From the NCBI GenBank assembly GCA_017936985.1, contig JAGBEM010000122.1, forward strand, positions 1 through 6,301: 6,301 nt of DNA, given 5' to 3'. Below the pieces are notes generated by a model. That model was not told the origin of the DNA. It saw nothing but the letters and a program-made list of their open reading frames with translations, and did no database searches. Every line of letters begins with the position of its first letter. Within the stretch, counting starts at the first letter, position 1. The DNA is from Oscillospiraceae bacterium (GTDB taxonomy: Bacteria > Bacillota_A > Clostridia > Oscillospirales > Oscillospiraceae). Both the position numbers and the translations under genes were made by a program. Shown piece by piece: positions 5,775 to 6,301 of the stretch.

Positions 5775-6301
5775 ATTCTACAGATTTCAGAGCTTCTGCC
5801 ATGTTGATCTTTTCCAGTTTGTGATGGAAAATGTAATTGACCACTGCCGCGCACAGCAGCGTCAGCACCACAGAGAAAATATAGCTTGGAATGCTGAGCC
5901 GGGTCGCAAACCATACGATGTCGATCTTGATCTTACTCATGACAAAGTCCAGGAAGTATTTTCCCAGGATCAAGCCGCCGCCTGCGCCCAAGACCGTCAG
6001 CAGAATATTCTCCTTGAACACATAGGCCGAGGTTTCCTTGGCATTAAAACCCAGCACCTTGATGGTAGCGATCTCCCGGATCCGCTCCGTGATATTAATA
6101 TTGGTCAGGTTATACAGCACGATCGCTGCCAGCAGACCTGCACAGAACACGATGACCACGATCACATATTCCAAAGCATCCATCATGGAATTAAACATTT
6201 CCGCATTGTCCTGGCTGGAGGAAATGTTCATCACCTGATCCATGGAACTGATGATCTGGCTTGCAGCCGATACATCTGCCCCCTCCGGCACGGTCACATA
6301 A
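5773..6301 (-). CDS. FtsX-like ABC transporter permease, C-terminal part (5' end off window)
   Basis: Only the last 175 residues are visible; the frame stays open to the right edge, and the GTG at 6297 is probably an internal valine. After about 40 extracytoplasmic-type residues come three hydrophobic segments at roughly fragment residues 44-65, 98-118 and 138-158. Between the first two lies the FtsX/MacB-type motif TERIREIATIKVLGFNAKE, and the end reads KINMAEALKSVE. This is the conserved C-terminal domain of MacB/FtsX-family permeases, membrane subunits that work with an ABC ATPase on lipoproteins, peptides, drugs or lipids. The ending resembles large clostridial permeases of about 1,000 residues, but the full length and substrate cannot be seen. 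The gene converges on the aro operon, shares its terminator and is probably functionally unrelated. TAA stop at 5773-5775. Confidence 0.88.
   Translation of the reverse strand, partial: YVTVPEGADVSAASQIISSMDQVMNISSSQDNAEMFNSMMDALEYVIVVIVFCAGLLAAIVLYNLTNINITERIREIATIKVLGFNAKETSAYVFKENILLTVLGAGGGLILGKYFLDFVMSKIKIDIVWFATRLSIPSYIFSVVLTLLCAAVVNYIFHHKLEKINMAEALKSVE

Noticed and set aside
6295..6297. GTG as the start of the - strand permease
   Set aside because: The frame remains open to the window edge and the FtsX family needs far more N-terminal sequence, so this is most likely an internal valine.
1..6301. CRISPR array, tRNA/rRNA, insertion sequence, riboswitch or a novel defence-type system
   Set aside because: Apart from the terminator, essentially every base lies in conserved housekeeping genes or the permease. 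I saw no spaced direct repeats, terminal inverted repeats or structured leader.

Overview
The window is almost entirely one tightly packed aromatic amino acid (shikimate pathway) operon on the + strand. It ends in a hairpin terminator and faces the 3' end of an unrelated membrane transport gene on the - strand. By eye the G+C content is a little over half. The protein variants suggest a Gram-positive anaerobe of the Clostridia, perhaps the Oscillospiraceae/Ruminococcaceae: a compact EPSP synthase, a chorismate mutase-prephenate dehydratase fusion, a type II dehydroquinase and a large-permease C-terminus ending in LKSVE. That placement is inferred from motif style; there is no rRNA or other marker gene here.

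Layout: 3-692 is the 3' two thirds of aroB (3-dehydroquinate synthase), cut by the left edge. 694-1869 is aroA (EPSP synthase). 1866-2939 is aroC (chorismate synthase). 2945-4087 is pheA (chorismate mutase-prephenate dehydratase with a C-terminal ACT domain). 4084-5310 is one reading frame fusing shikimate dehydrogenase (AroE) to shikimate kinase (AroK). 5307-5738 is aroQ (type II 3-dehydroquinate dehydratase). A 9-bp hairpin flanked by A and T runs (5737-5774) ends the operon. 5773-6301 (- strand) is the C-terminal piece of an FtsX-like ABC transporter permease, whose stop codon lies in the T run of the same terminator.

Together the genes encode every step from 3-deoxy-arabino-heptulosonate 7-phosphate to phenylpyruvate: AroB, AroQ, AroE, AroK, AroA, AroC, then the two PheA activities. 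The first enzyme (DAHP synthase) and prephenate dehydrogenase (TyrA) are not in the window and could lie upstream. Gene order does not follow reaction order. No intergenic gap is longer than 5 bases and three junctions are 4-base ATGA overlaps, so the genes are probably co-transcribed and translationally coupled. No promoter, T-box or other leader is visible, because the operon start lies off the left edge.

I see no mobile element, CRISPR array, RNA gene or obviously new system. The points most worth a second look are the AroE-AroK fusion, its compact cofactor and lid regions, and active-site-region substitutions in AroA and AroC.
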